Assembly: GCF_003052515.2 (NCBI RefSeq)
Contig: NZ_QARE02000025.1
Location: 1 to 64,000, forward strand
Length of the DNA: 64,000 bases
Direction of reading: 5' to 3'
From: Pseudomonas sp. RIT409
GTDB taxonomy: Bacteria; Pseudomonadota; Gammaproteobacteria; Pseudomonadales; Pseudomonadaceae
Made by a program: the position numbers and the translations under genes. Shown here piece by piece: positions 29,881 through 38,745 of this stretch; the first letter of the stretch is position 1; the number at the start of each line of letters is the position of its first letter. The notes below the pieces were generated by a model. The model saw only the letters and a list, made by a program, of their open reading frames with translations. It searched no databases and was not told where the DNA came from.

Positions 29881-30897
29881 TCAAAGCTGCAAGATCAATG
29901 TCTTGAGCGGGGGCTGTTGGTCCAACGACGGAAAATCGGCGGCAGGTGTCAGCACCTGCCAGTCGCGGACCGGCCGTCCGATCTTGGTCGCGCAACGCAG
30001 CACTTGGTCTCGCCAGTCCTCCATGTTGACCTTCGCCAGGTTATTGCAACAGATCAGCACGCCGTCCTCGGCGGTCGTCAGCAGGGCCGGCTTGAGGAGG
30101 CTTTGATAGTCGCGCAATAGATCGACCGTGCCGAACGCGCTCTTGGCCCAGGCCGGAGGGTCGAGCAGCACGAGGTCGAACTGACGAGGCTCTAGGCGTA
30201 CATACGCGGGAAGCTTCTGGCCACGGCGGGCCGCGACCGGCAGCCCTGCCCATTGGCGGATCGCAGGGAAATAGTCGGACTGCACGAACTGCATCTCGGG
30301 CAGGTGCGGGTTGAGTTTACCGTTCTCCCGGCCCACGGCCAGGTTGCCTTCGGCGAAGTCCAGGTTGCACACCTCGCGCGCGCCGCCGGCGGCGGCACTC
30401 AAACCCACGCCACAGGTGTAGGCGAAGAGGTTGAGCACGCGTTTGTCGCGGGCGTGATCCTTCACCCAGCCCCGGGCATTGCGCAGGTCGAGGAACAGCA
30501 GCGGATCCTGGCCTGCATGGCGCCCGCGAACCCGATACTTGAGGCCCCATTCGTGCCCGATCATGTCTTCCAAAGCTGCGTCTTCGGCTTCATAGATGGG
30601 GTCGGTGCGATCGACACGCGAGTTGCCTTGGGAGCGGTCGTTGTAGACCAGCTTCAGATCCAGGTCCAGACGGGCGTTGATGGCAGCGTGGGCGGCCAGC
30701 AGCGAGTCGCGATCCAGCGGGCTGTGGAAACTCTGCACCAGCAGTTGCGGGCCATAGCGGTCAATGGTCAGCCCGCCCACGCCTTCCTGACTGCCATGAA
30801 AAAGCCGATAGCAATCGGTACCTTGAGCCTGCAACTCGGCAATCAGGGCGTGACGATGATCGAGGGCGACGCTGAGCGCCTGATTCAAGGAGGACAT
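29881..30897 (-). CDS. RlmI-like SAM-dependent rRNA methyltransferase
   Basis: A 338-residue class I methyltransferase of the COG1092 (RlmI/RlmK) group. The N-terminal part contains the EEHD-type region (FHGSQEGVGGLTIDRYG). The SAM-binding core includes NLFAYTCGVGLSA, and the catalytic-like loop LLDPPAWAKS matches m5C or m2G enzymes of this family. It lacks the N-terminal PUA domain of E. coli RlmI. The ATG at 30897 is preferred over the TTG two codons upstream. The rRNA target cannot be read from sequence. Confidence 0.82.
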   Translation of the reverse strand: MSSLNQALSVALDHRHALIAELQAQGTDCYRLFHGSQEGVGGLTIDRYGPQLLVQSFHSPLDRDSLLAAHAAINARLDLDLKLVYNDRSQGNSRVDRTDPIYEAEDAALEDMIGHEWGLKYRVRGRHAGQDPLLFLDLRNARGWVKDHARDKRVLNLFAYTCGVGLSAAAGGAREVCNLDFAEGNLAVGRENGKLNPHLPEMQFVQSDYFPAIRQWAGLPVAARRGQKLPAYVRLEPRQFDLVLLDPPAWAKSAFGTVDLLRDYQSLLKPALLTTAEDGVLICCNNLAKVNMEDWRDQVLRCATKIGRPVRDWQVLTPAADFPSLDQQPPLKTLILQL

Positions 30898-31007
30898 GCG
30901 CAACGCCTTGGGGCAGGGGTGAAGCGCGGCATTCTAACAGCAAGGCCAGCAGGATGTTGCGGTGGACGCCGCCCTGAGAGATACATCGCTTTGTCTGATA
31001 AATGCAA

Positions 31008-31029
31008 TCGCGGGCAAGCGCGCTCCTAC
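31008..31029 (-). repeat. Solo REP element
   Basis: One copy of the same 22-nt REP arm seen after lapC (tcgcgggcaagcgcgctcct plus ac), without an inverted partner nearby. It lies about 50 bp upstream of the PhoP-like box of mgtA. Confidence 0.85.
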
Positions 31030-31079
31030 AAGTTGGGTGTCACCGAAGATATCGGCATGTTCTGTAGGAAATCCCCTTC

Positions 31080-31096
31080 CTGAACCTTCCCTGAAT
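31080..31096 (+). promoter_or_regulatory. Candidate PhoP box upstream of mgtA
   Basis: Direct repeat CTGAAC-N5-CTGAAT; on the other strand ATTCAG-N5-GTTCAG. This matches the two hexamers with a 5-bp spacer reported for Pseudomonas PhoP sites. It lies about 390 bp upstream of mgtA and before the leader terminator. The orientation is inverted relative to mgtA and the -10 is weak, so this is a candidate only. Confidence 0.45.
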
Positions 31097-31233
31097 CCCC
31101 GTGCAATAGTCTCCGCAGCCCTCGGAATGGCGGTTTACTCTCACAAAACCCGGGCGTATTCTTCGCCCGTTTTCAACCAATGCGGAGACCCTCAGTGGGT
31201 ACTTGTTCGAGTGACAGTCGTCAGCCGGTATCG

Positions 31234-31260
31234 ATGACCGGCCAACCTTCGGCAAGATAA
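31234..31260 (+). CDS. Possible 8-codon leader peptide of mgtA
   Basis: A micro-ORF encoding MTGQPSAR ends 15 nt before the leader terminator stem. Its position is what one expects of an attenuation leader peptide. There is no strong RBS, and such short ORFs arise by chance, so coding is unproven. Confidence 0.25.
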   Translation: MTGQPSAR

Positions 31261-31275
31261 CGCGCAGCCTTTCCA

Positions 31276-31323
31276 CTGCCGTTGTCTCGCTGACAAATGC
31301 GAGAAACGGCAGGCCAGTTTTTT
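31276..31323 (+). terminator. Intrinsic terminator inside the mgtA leader
   Basis: A 14-bp stem with one bulge (CTGCCGTTgTCTCGC 31276-31290 with 31299-31312), an 8-nt loop and a TTTTTT run at 31318-31323. No plus-strand gene lies upstream that it could terminate; the nearest gene points the other way. It is about 150 bp before mgtA, so it probably acts as an attenuator. Confidence 0.72.
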
Positions 31324-31472
31324 CCTGTCCTTTCCCTGACGCTTATCCCACGTGCGCCATTTTCCGGGCGTGCGGGGGCCGTTGTGCGCTGTTTCCTTGC
31401 GAAGGGCGCACCGCGGGCTCGGCTGTGCTCCTGACTCTCCATGAGCAGTAGCCCTTCAGTCCAGGGGACACC

Positions 31473-34187
31473 ATGATGAAATTCACCCTCCTGAAAGAAT
31501 TCTTCGCAGGCTTTCTGCGGACCCGTCACTACGCCCGGCATTTCCGTCGGCGCGCCATGCTCGACAGCGTGACCGACGCCACGGTCAGCCGCGAAGTGCC
31601 GCCAACCCTGGCGCAAACCCTGATCCTTGGGGCCGGCAGCAAAGTGCCCGAATTGCTCTCCCGTCTTGGCAGCCATCACGACGGCCTGAGTGAAGACGAG
31701 GCCGTCGCACTGCGCCAACAGCACGGGCTCAATGAAGTCGAGCACGAACAACCCCTGCCGTGGTGGGTGCATCTGTGGCATTGCTACAAAAACCCGTTCA
31801 ACCTGCTGCTGACCCTCCTGGCCCTTATCTCGTGGCTGACCGAGGACATGAAAGCCGCGACCGTGATCTTTTCGATGGTGGTGCTCTCGACCCTCCTTCG
31901 TTTCTGGCAGGAAGCCCGCTCCAATCAGGCCGCTGACGCGCTAAAGGCGATGGTCAGCAACACCGCGACCGTATTGCGGCGTGAAGACGGCAGGGCGCAG
32001 CGGATCGAGCTGCCGATCAGGCAGTTGGTGCCGGGCGACCTGATCGTGCTGTCGGCAGGGGACATGATTCCCGCCGATTGCCGCGTACTCAGCGCCAAGG
32101 ATCTGTTCGTCAGTCAGGCCGCAATGACCGGCGAATCCCTGCCTGTAGAGAAGTTCGCCCGCCGTCAGGAAGTCGATACCGGCAACCCTCTGGATCTGGA
32201 AAACATCCTGTTCATGGGCACCAACGTGGTGTCGGGTGCGGCGACCGGAGTCATTCTGACCACCGGCAACAACACCTATTTCGGCGCCCTGGCCCAACGT
32301 GTCAGCGCAACCGATCGAGTGCCCACCTCGTTTCAGGCCGGGGTCAACAAAGTCAGTTGGCTGCTGATCCGCTTCATGTTCGTCATGGCTCCGCTGGTGC
32401 TGTTCATCAACGGCTTCACCAAGGGTGACTGGATGGAAGCGCTGCTGTTTGCGTTGTCCATCGCTGTGGGCCTGACCCCGGAAATGCTGCCGATGATCGT
32501 CACCTCGACGCTGGCCAAGGGCGCGGTGTTTCTGTCGCGCAAGAAAGTCATCGTCAAACGGCTGGACGCGATTCAGAACTTCGGCGCGATGGACGTGCTG
32601 TGCACCGACAAGACCGGAACGTTGACGCAAGACAAAATCTTCCTCGCTCGTCATGTGGATGTATGGGGCGACGAATCTGACGACGTGCTGGAAATGGCTT
32701 ACCTGAACAGCTACTACCAGACCGGGCTGAAAAACCTGCTGGACGTGGCCGTGCTGGAGCACGTGGAAATCCATCGCGAATTGCAGGTGGGCACTGCCTT
32801 CAGCAAGGTCGATGAGGTGCCGTTCGACTTCAATCGTCGGCGGATGTCGGTGGTGGTTCAGGAGCAAGGTCAGCCTCATTTGCTGATCTGCAAAGGCGCG
32901 CTGGAGGAAGTGTTAGGCGTTTGCAATCGTGTGCGCCATGGTGAAATCGAAGAAGCGCTGACCCCGGAACTGCTGGAGCGCATCGTGCAAGTGACAGCGG
33001 GTTTCAACGAAGAAGGGCTGCGCGTCGTGGCCGTCGCGGCGCGTTCGATGGCCGCGGGACGGGACGCTTATGGCTTGGCCGATGAGAGCGACCTGACGCT
33101 TATCGGTTATGTGGCTTTCCTCGATCCACCGAAAGAAAGCACCGCGCCTGCGCTGAAGGCGTTGGCCGAGCATGGCGTGGCGGTGAAAGTGCTGACCGGC
33201 GACAACGAACGCGTCACCGCGAAAATCTGCCGTGAAGTGGGCCTTGAGCGTCAGGGGCTGTTGTTGGGCGGCGACGTCGAACGGATGAGCGATGCTGAAC
33301 TGGCCGTGGCGGTGGAAACCACCAACGTATTCGCCAAGCTGACGCCTTCGCATAAGGAGCGCATTGTGCGCCTGCTCAAAGCCAACGGCCATGTCGTCGG
33401 TTTCATGGGGGACGGCATCAACGACGCCCCCGCGCTGCGCACTGCCGACATCGGCATTTCCGTGGACAGCGCGGTGGACATCGCCAAGGAAGCAGCGGAC
33501 ATCATTCTGTTGGAAAAGAGTCTGATGGTGCTGGAGGAGGGGGTGCTGGAAGGGCGTCGCACCTTCGCCAACATGCTCAAGTACATCAAGATGACGGCCA
33601 GTTCCAACTTCGGCAACGTGTTCTCGGTGCTGGTGGCGAGCGCGTTCATTCCGTTTCTGCCGATGTTGCCGATGCACCTGCTCGTACAGAACCTGCTGTA
33701 TGACATTTCACAGATCGCCATCCCGTTCGATAACGTCGACGATGAACTGCTGCAAAAACCGCAACGCTGGCAGCCTGCGGATGTGGGACGCTTCATGGTG
33801 TTCTTCGGACCGATCAGCTCGATCTTCGACATCACCACCTTTGCCGTCATGTGGTACGTGTTCGGCGCCAATACGCCTGAACATCAAACCCTGTTTCAGT
33901 CGGGCTGGTTTGTGGTGGGGTTGCTGACCCAGACGTTGATCGTGCACATGATACGCACGCCGAAAATCCCGTTCCTGCAAAGCCGTGCGGCGGTGCCGTT
34001 GATGGTGATGACCGGTGTGATCATGGCGATCGGGATCTTTCTGCCGATGGGGCCGCTGGCACACTACTTCAAACTGCAAGCGTTGCCACCGCTGTACTTC
34101 GTCATTCTGCCGCTGATTCTGCTGGCGTACGTGGGGCTGACGCAGGCGGTGAAGGGCTTCTACGTGCGCAGGTTCGGATGGCAGTGA
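31473..34187 (+). CDS. mgtA: MgtA-type magnesium-transporting P-type ATPase
   Basis: A P-type IIIB ATPase that imports Mg2+ using ATP. It has 904 residues, the length expected for MgtA. The phosphorylated aspartate is Asp379 in CTDKTGTLTQ. The TGES-type actuator motif (MTGESLPVEK), the KGA nucleotide-binding motif and the hinge motif GDGINDAPAL are present, with ten predicted membrane segments. AGGGGA precedes the ATG at short distance. The long 5' leader contains a terminator hairpin and a PhoP-like box, suggesting low-magnesium control at initiation and elongation. Confidence 0.95.
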   Translation: MMKFTLLKEFFAGFLRTRHYARHFRRRAMLDSVTDATVSREVPPTLAQTLILGAGSKVPELLSRLGSHHDGLSEDEAVALRQQHGLNEVEHEQPLPWWVHLWHCYKNPFNLLLTLLALISWLTEDMKAATVIFSMVVLSTLLRFWQEARSNQAADALKAMVSNTATVLRREDGRAQRIELPIRQLVPGDLIVLSAGDMIPADCRVLSAKDLFVSQAAMTGESLPVEKFARRQEVDTGNPLDLENILFMGTNVVSGAATGVILTTGNNTYFGALAQRVSATDRVPTSFQAGVNKVSWLLIRFMFVMAPLVLFINGFTKGDWMEALLFALSIAVGLTPEMLPMIVTSTLAKGAVFLSRKKVIVKRLDAIQNFGAMDVLCTDKTGTLTQDKIFLARHVDVWGDESDDVLEMAYLNSYYQTGLKNLLDVAVLEHVEIHRELQVGTAFSKVDEVPFDFNRRRMSVVVQEQGQPHLLICKGALEEVLGVCNRVRHGEIEEALTPELLERIVQVTAGFNEEGLRVVAVAARSMAAGRDAYGLADESDLTLIGYVAFLDPPKESTAPALKALAEHGVAVKVLTGDNERVTAKICREVGLERQGLLLGGDVERMSDAELAVAVETTNVFAKLTPSHKERIVRLLKANGHVVGFMGDGINDAPALRTADIGISVDSAVDIAKEAADIILLEKSLMVLEEGVLEGRRTFANMLKYIKMTASSNFGNVFSVLVASAFIPFLPMLPMHLLVQNLLYDISQIAIPFDNVDDELLQKPQRWQPADVGRFMVFFGPISSIFDITTFAVMWYVFGANTPEHQTLFQSGWFVVGLLTQTLIVHMIRTPKIPFLQSRAAVPLMVMTGVIMAIGIFLPMGPLAHYFKLQALPPLYFVILPLILLAYVGLTQAVKGFYVRRFGWQ

Positions 34188-34210
34188 TGCCGGGTTGACC
34201 ACGGTCATTT

Positions 34211-34296
34211 GTAGGCGCGCGGTGGCTCGCGATTGCTGTGTGTCAGACACATCGCTGACGCGGATCCACCGCTGTCGCGGGCAAGCGCGCTCCTAC
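34211..34296. repeat. REPIN with one degenerate arm
   Basis: The right arm (34275-34296) is an intact copy of the 22-nt REP. The left arm (from 34211, gtaggcgcgcggtggctcgcga) is altered in the middle but keeps both ends. It lies just after mgtA and may help end its transcript. Confidence 0.8.
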
Positions 34297-34331
34297 AGGC
34301 GAGGTCAATGACCTAGAGGAGTGTGCTGATT

Positions 34332-34471
34332 ATTCCCACGCGCAGCGTGATCATGCCCACGCTCTGCGTGGGCGTGACATCCCGTGACGCTCTGCGTCAC
34401 ATTGCGCGGGGACGCGGAGCGTCCGAAGCAGCATTCCCACGCGGAGCGTGGGAACGATCATTGAATGATCA
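34332..34471. repeat. Multi-hairpin palindromic repeat cluster
   Basis: Successive short palindromes: 34356-34372 (cccacgctctgcgtggg), 34384-34400 (gtgacgctctgcgtcac), 34411-34423 (gacgcggagcgtc), 34434-34454 (ttcccacgcggagcgtgggaa) and gatcattgaatgatc at 34457-34471. They share the core acgc(t/g)c-gcgt. This family is widespread in Pseudomonas intergenic DNA and lies between the convergent mgtA and thiolase genes. Confidence 0.82.
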
Positions 34472-34480
34472 TTGAAGGGG

Positions 34481-35659
34481 TTAGCGCGCCAACGCCAGCG
34501 CCACGCCCTGGCCACCGCCGATGCACAGCGTGGCGAGGCCTTTCTTGGCATCGCGCTTGATCATTTCATGCAGCAGGGTCACTAACACGCGGCAGCCTGA
34601 CGCGCCGATCGGGTGGCCGATGGCGATGGCGCCACCGTTGACGTTGACCTTGTCCATGTCCCAGCCCAGCTCCTTGCCGACCGATAGCGACTGCGCCGCG
34701 AAGGCTTCGTTGGCTTCGATCAGGTCCAGCTCATCCAGCGACCAGCCCGCTTTGTCGAGGCAGCGGCGGGTGGCGCTGACCGGACCGATGCCCATGATCG
34801 CCGGGTCGACACCCGCATTCGCATAAGCTGCGATACGAGCCAGTACCGGCAGGCCCAGCGCTTCAGCCTTTTTAGCGCTCATCAGGATGACGGCAGCGGC
34901 ACCATCGTTCAGCGATGACGCGTTACCAGCGGTCACCGTGCCGTCTTTCTTGAAGGCCGGTTTGAGTTTGGCCAGCGTCTCGGCCGTGGTGCCGGCCCGC
35001 GGTTGCTCATCGGTCGCGAAAGCAATGGGATCGCCTTTGCGTTGAGGGATCAGAATCGGAGTGATCTCATCGACGAAACGCCCGGCTTCGATGGCGGCGG
35101 CGGCTTTTTGCTGCGATGCCGCCGCGAAGGCGTCCTGCGCTTCACGGCTGATGCCGTACTTCTCCGAGAGATTTTCAGCGGTGATGCCCATGTGATAGTC
35201 ATTGAAGGCGTCCCACAGGCCGTCGCTGATCATGGTATCGACCATTGTCGCGTGGCCCATGCGCAGGCCGGTACGGGCACCCGGCAGCACGTAGTTCGCC
35301 AGGCTCATGCTCTCCTGGCCACCGGCAATAATGACGTCAGCGTCGCCACAGCGAATGGCCTGCGTTGCCAGGTGCAAGGCCTTGAGGCCGGAGCCGCAGA
35401 CCTTGTTCAGGGTCATCGCAGGGACGGCAAAGGGCAGGCCGGCCTTGATCGACGCCTGACGCGCAGGGTTCTGGCCTGCGCCCGCGGTCAGCACCTGGCC
35501 CATGATCACCTCATCCACCTGCGCAGGGTCCAGGCCGGTCTGGGCCAGCAACTGGCGAATCACTGCGGCGCCCAGATCAACCGCAGGAATGGTCGCCAGC
35601 GAACCTTGGAAACTGCCCACCGCGGTACGGGTAGCGGCAACGATGACAACGTCTTGCAT
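34481..35659 (-). CDS. Acetyl-CoA C-acetyltransferase (thiolase II)
   Basis: Condenses or cleaves acetoacetyl-CoA in short-chain acyl metabolism. The 392 residues carry the full thiolase triad: Cys88 (KVCGSG), His349 (GHPIGASG) and Cys379 (CIGGGQG). The length and the motif order fit the AtoB/PhbA biosynthetic type. The start MQDVVIV has GAGG 8 bp upstream; an upstream extension of 31 residues is rejected. No pha or ato partners are adjacent, so the pathway cannot be inferred. Confidence 0.93.
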   Translation of the reverse strand: MQDVVIVAATRTAVGSFQGSLATIPAVDLGAAVIRQLLAQTGLDPAQVDEVIMGQVLTAGAGQNPARQASIKAGLPFAVPAMTLNKVCGSGLKALHLATQAIRCGDADVIIAGGQESMSLANYVLPGARTGLRMGHATMVDTMISDGLWDAFNDYHMGITAENLSEKYGISREAQDAFAAASQQKAAAAIEAGRFVDEITPILIPQRKGDPIAFATDEQPRAGTTAETLAKLKPAFKKDGTVTAGNASSLNDGAAAVILMSAKKAEALGLPVLARIAAYANAGVDPAIMGIGPVSATRRCLDKAGWSLDELDLIEANEAFAAQSLSVGKELGWDMDKVNVNGGAIAIGHPIGASGCRVLVTLLHEMIKRDAKKGLATLCIGGGQGVALALAR

Positions 35660-35857
35660 GGTACGAACCTCACTGTTGTTGGTGTGCGCGCCGAGGCCTG
35701 ATGAAAAACGGTAAAGGGCACAGGCCCGAGCAGAGAAATGAAGGGCGCACATGGTGGCATGAATGACGGTGGTAATTTAAGCCCTTTGTCGCTTCGATAA
35801 GTGGCGGCATGCTCGGAAAGTCGCCATGCCGCTCCCTGCAATATTTTGCGCGCCCAG

Positions 35858-35892
35858 AAAAAACCCGCCGCCTCTTGCGAGGGGGCGGGTTT
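35858..35892 (-). terminator. Intrinsic terminator of pgi
   Basis: On the minus strand, AACCCGCC pairs with GGCGGGTT and is followed by TTTT. It lies 22 bp after the pgi stop and separates pgi from the thiolase gene. Confidence 0.85.
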
Positions 35893-35913
35893 CGGGGCAC
35901 CACCGAAGGTCGA

Positions 35914-37578
35914 TCAGCCGCGGTGACGGCCGCGGAAGTAATTGATCAGGCCTTGAGTCGAGGGATCCTCAGCGGCTGTTTCTTCTGTGCCAACCAGGCG
36001 ACTGTAGACGCCTTTGCCCAGCTCTTTACCCAATTCGACACCCCACTGGTCGAAGGCGTTGGTGCCCCAGACCACGCTTTGTACGAACACCTTGTGCTCG
36101 TACATCGCCACCAGTGCGCCCAGACGGCGAGGGCTGATGCGTTCGACGACGATGGTGTTGCTCGGACGATTGCCCGGAATGACCTTGTGCGGGGCGACCC
36201 GACGCACTTCATCCTCCGGCATGCCCTTGGCGCGCAACTCGGCTTCGGCTTCTTCGCGGGTCTTGCCCAGCATCAGGGCCTGGCTCTGAGACAGGCAGTT
36301 GGCATACAGCCACTGGTGGTGGTCGGACACCGGGTTGAAGCTGACGATCGGCACAATGAAATCGGCCGGGATCAGTAGCGTGCCTTGGTGCAGCAACTGG
36401 TGGTAGGCGTGCTGGCCGTTGGCGCCGACGCCGCCCCAAATCACCGGACCGGTGTCCGTCTTGACCGGGACGCCGTCCTGTCGAACGCTCTTGCCGTTGG
36501 ACTCCATGTCCAGTTGCTGCAAGTGCTTGGTGATGTTGCGCAGGTAATGGTCGTACGGCAGGATCGCGTGGCTCTGGGCGTTCCAGAAGTTGCCATACCA
36601 AACGCCCAGCAGACCCAACAGCGCCGGCATGTTTTGCTCGAACGGCGCATTCAGGAAATGCTGATCCATGGTGTAGGCACCGGAGAGCAGTTCCTTGAAG
36701 TTGGACATGCCGATCGCCAGCGCAATAGGCAGGCCAATGGCGGACCACAGCGAATAGCGCCCGCCGACCCAGTCCCACATCGGGAAGATGTTTTCTTCGC
36801 GAATGCCGAACGCCACAGCCGCGGCATTGTTGCTGGACACCGCGATGAAGTGACGATGCAGCTCAGCCTCTGAGCCGCCCTGAGCCAAGTACCAGGCGCG
36901 TGCCGCAGTGGCGTTCTTGAGGGTTTCCAGGGTGCTGAAGGTCTTGGACGAAACAATGAACAGCGTGGTTTCCGCGCGCAGTTTGCTGGTCAGTTCGTGC
37001 AGTTCAGTGCCGTCGATATTCGCCAGATAATGGCAGCGAACGCCGCGCTGAGCGTAGGACAGCAGTGCCTCAGACACCAGCTCAGGGCCAAGGAACGAGC
37101 CACCGATGCCGATGTTGACCACGTCGGTGATCGGCTTCTCGGTGTAACCGCGCCACAAACCGTCGTGAATACGGCCCACCAGGTCTGTCATCTGGTTCAA
37201 GACCTTGTGCACTTCAGGCATCACGTTGACGCCATTGACCTGCAACTTGTCGCCCACCGGTCGGCGCAATGCGGTGTGCAGAGCGGGCCGGCCTTCGGAG
37301 GCGTTCACCATCTCGCCGTCGTATTGGGCTTTGATGGCGTCTGTCAGGCCGACTTCATTGGCCAGGTCGACCAGCAGCTTGCGCGTCTCGGCAGTGATCA
37401 GGTTTTTCGAGTAATCGAGGAACAGGCCGCTGCTGCTCAGGGTGAATTCATCGAAGCGTTGCGGGTTTTCGTTGAACGCGTCGCGCATGCTGAAATTCTG
37501 CATCGCTTTGCGGTGTTCGATGAGCGCCTGCCAGGCGGGCAGGGTCGTGACGTCATGAGGGGTGCGGTAGTACGCCAT
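35914..37578 (-). CDS. pgi: Glucose-6-phosphate isomerase
   Basis: Interconverts glucose-6-phosphate and fructose-6-phosphate in the cytoplasm. The 554 residues have the two SIS folds and both PGI signatures: the first near GGRYSLWSAIGLP and the second near NAFDQWGVELGKELG. The catalytic region GANGQHAYHQLLHQG is intact. The chosen ATG (MAYYRTPHD) has AGGA upstream; a further-upstream ATG would add 20 unrelated residues. In P. aeruginosa the upstream neighbour is panD; here panC follows directly. Confidence 0.96.
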   Translation of the reverse strand: MAYYRTPHDVTTLPAWQALIEHRKAMQNFSMRDAFNENPQRFDEFTLSSSGLFLDYSKNLITAETRKLLVDLANEVGLTDAIKAQYDGEMVNASEGRPALHTALRRPVGDKLQVNGVNVMPEVHKVLNQMTDLVGRIHDGLWRGYTEKPITDVVNIGIGGSFLGPELVSEALLSYAQRGVRCHYLANIDGTELHELTSKLRAETTLFIVSSKTFSTLETLKNATAARAWYLAQGGSEAELHRHFIAVSSNNAAAVAFGIREENIFPMWDWVGGRYSLWSAIGLPIALAIGMSNFKELLSGAYTMDQHFLNAPFEQNMPALLGLLGVWYGNFWNAQSHAILPYDHYLRNITKHLQQLDMESNGKSVRQDGVPVKTDTGPVIWGGVGANGQHAYHQLLHQGTLLIPADFIVPIVSFNPVSDHHQWLYANCLSQSQALMLGKTREEAEAELRAKGMPEDEVRRVAPHKVIPGNRPSNTIVVERISPRRLGALVAMYEHKVFVQSVVWGTNAFDQWGVELGKELGKGVYSRLVGTEETAAEDPSTQGLINYFRGRHRG

Positions 37579-37884
37579 CGCTGCGGGTTTCCTTGTACTT
37601 GAACTGCCTTTGGACACTGAAAAGCCAGGCTTGGACACAAATTGGTTAATACGTCAGAGACTAATCCCCGGCAACGCCGATGTCTGCGCCTTGCTTTCCC
37701 TTTGCTCGGTACTTTTTCTCACAGTGTGATCTCGCCTTTTGTGGGCGAACAGTATCGATATGGCATTGCGGGTGTGGCTAAGTTCATTGCCCGCGGCCCT
37801 GCGAGGCCAGCTTGGCTTCAATTTCATAAGGCCGCTCGGTGGGGTGAGCATAGATGCGAATACAGTCTTGCTCCTTATTCAAGG
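37579..37884. other. panC-pgi intergenic region without panD
   Basis: The 306-bp gap holds no convincing gene. It is shorter than a complete panD (about 380 bp), and I could not find the PanD start or its Gly-Ser self-cleavage site. A palindromic tcacagtgtga lies at 37720-37730. The pgi promoter must be here but was not resolved. Confidence 0.6.
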
Positions 37885-38745
37885 CTAAGCGCCGTGTTCA
37901 CTGGTCAGGTGCAGATTGTCGATCAAGCGCGTCTTGCCCAGAAACGCCGCCCCCAGTACGACCCGATCATGATCGTCCGGCGTGGCGGGGCGCAATGTCA
38001 CGGCATTGCGGATTTCCAGATAGTCGGTCCGCAGGCCTGCGCTGTCGAGGGCTTTTCTGCCGTCGGCCAGAAGCTGCTCGTAATTCTGCTCACCCGCCCT
38101 CAGTGCGTCAGCGATGTGTTTGATGACGCGGTACAACGCCGGTGCGACAGCCCGTTCGTCTTCGGTGAGGTAGCCGTTGCGCGACGACAGCGCCAGGCCG
38201 TCCGCCGCGCGCACCGTCGGTTCGCCGATGATCTGGATCGGCATGTTCAAATCCCGCACCAAGGCACGCACCACGGCCAGTTGCTGGAAGTCTTTCTGCC
38301 CGAAGATCGCGATATCCGGCTGTGCCATGTTGAACAGCTTGCTGACGACGGTGGACACGCCGTCGAAGTGCCCTGGGCGACTTCCGCCGCACAGGCCTTC
38401 GGAGACCACGGGTACGCGCACGAGGGTTTGATCGGCCATGCCGTGGGGGTACATTTCTTCCACCGTGGGCGTGAACAGCAGGTGGCAACCGGCCTGCAGG
38501 AGTTTTTCCTGATCGGCAGCCAAGGTGCGTGGGTAGGTGGCCAAATCCTCGTTGGGACCGAACTGCAACGGGTTGACGAAAATGCTCGCGACGACGAAGT
38601 CAGCACGTTGAGCCGCTTTGGTGACCAGTGCAGTGTGGCCGCTGTGCAGATTGCCCATGGTGGGCACGAGGGCGATACGTTTGCCTTCGCTGCGGGCGCG
38701 GGCCACGGCGGCGCGCAGCTCGCGCACGGTTTTTACAGTGTTCAT
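37885..38745 (-). CDS. panC: Pantothenate synthetase
   Basis: ATP-dependent ligation of pantoate and beta-alanine, the last step of pantothenate synthesis. The 286 residues have the HIGH-like motif (PTMGNLHSGH) and the KMSKS-like loop (LALSSRNGYL), with the typical GQKDFQQ segment. The ATG overlaps the panB stop by 4 bp, so the two are translationally coupled. Its beta-alanine supplier panD is not adjacent. Confidence 0.96.
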   Translation of the reverse strand: MNTVKTVRELRAAVARARSEGKRIALVPTMGNLHSGHTALVTKAAQRADFVVASIFVNPLQFGPNEDLATYPRTLAADQEKLLQAGCHLLFTPTVEEMYPHGMADQTLVRVPVVSEGLCGGSRPGHFDGVSTVVSKLFNMAQPDIAIFGQKDFQQLAVVRALVRDLNMPIQIIGEPTVRAADGLALSSRNGYLTEDERAVAPALYRVIKHIADALRAGEQNYEQLLADGRKALDSAGLRTDYLEIRNAVTLRPATPDDHDRVVLGAAFLGKTRLIDNLHLTSEHGA

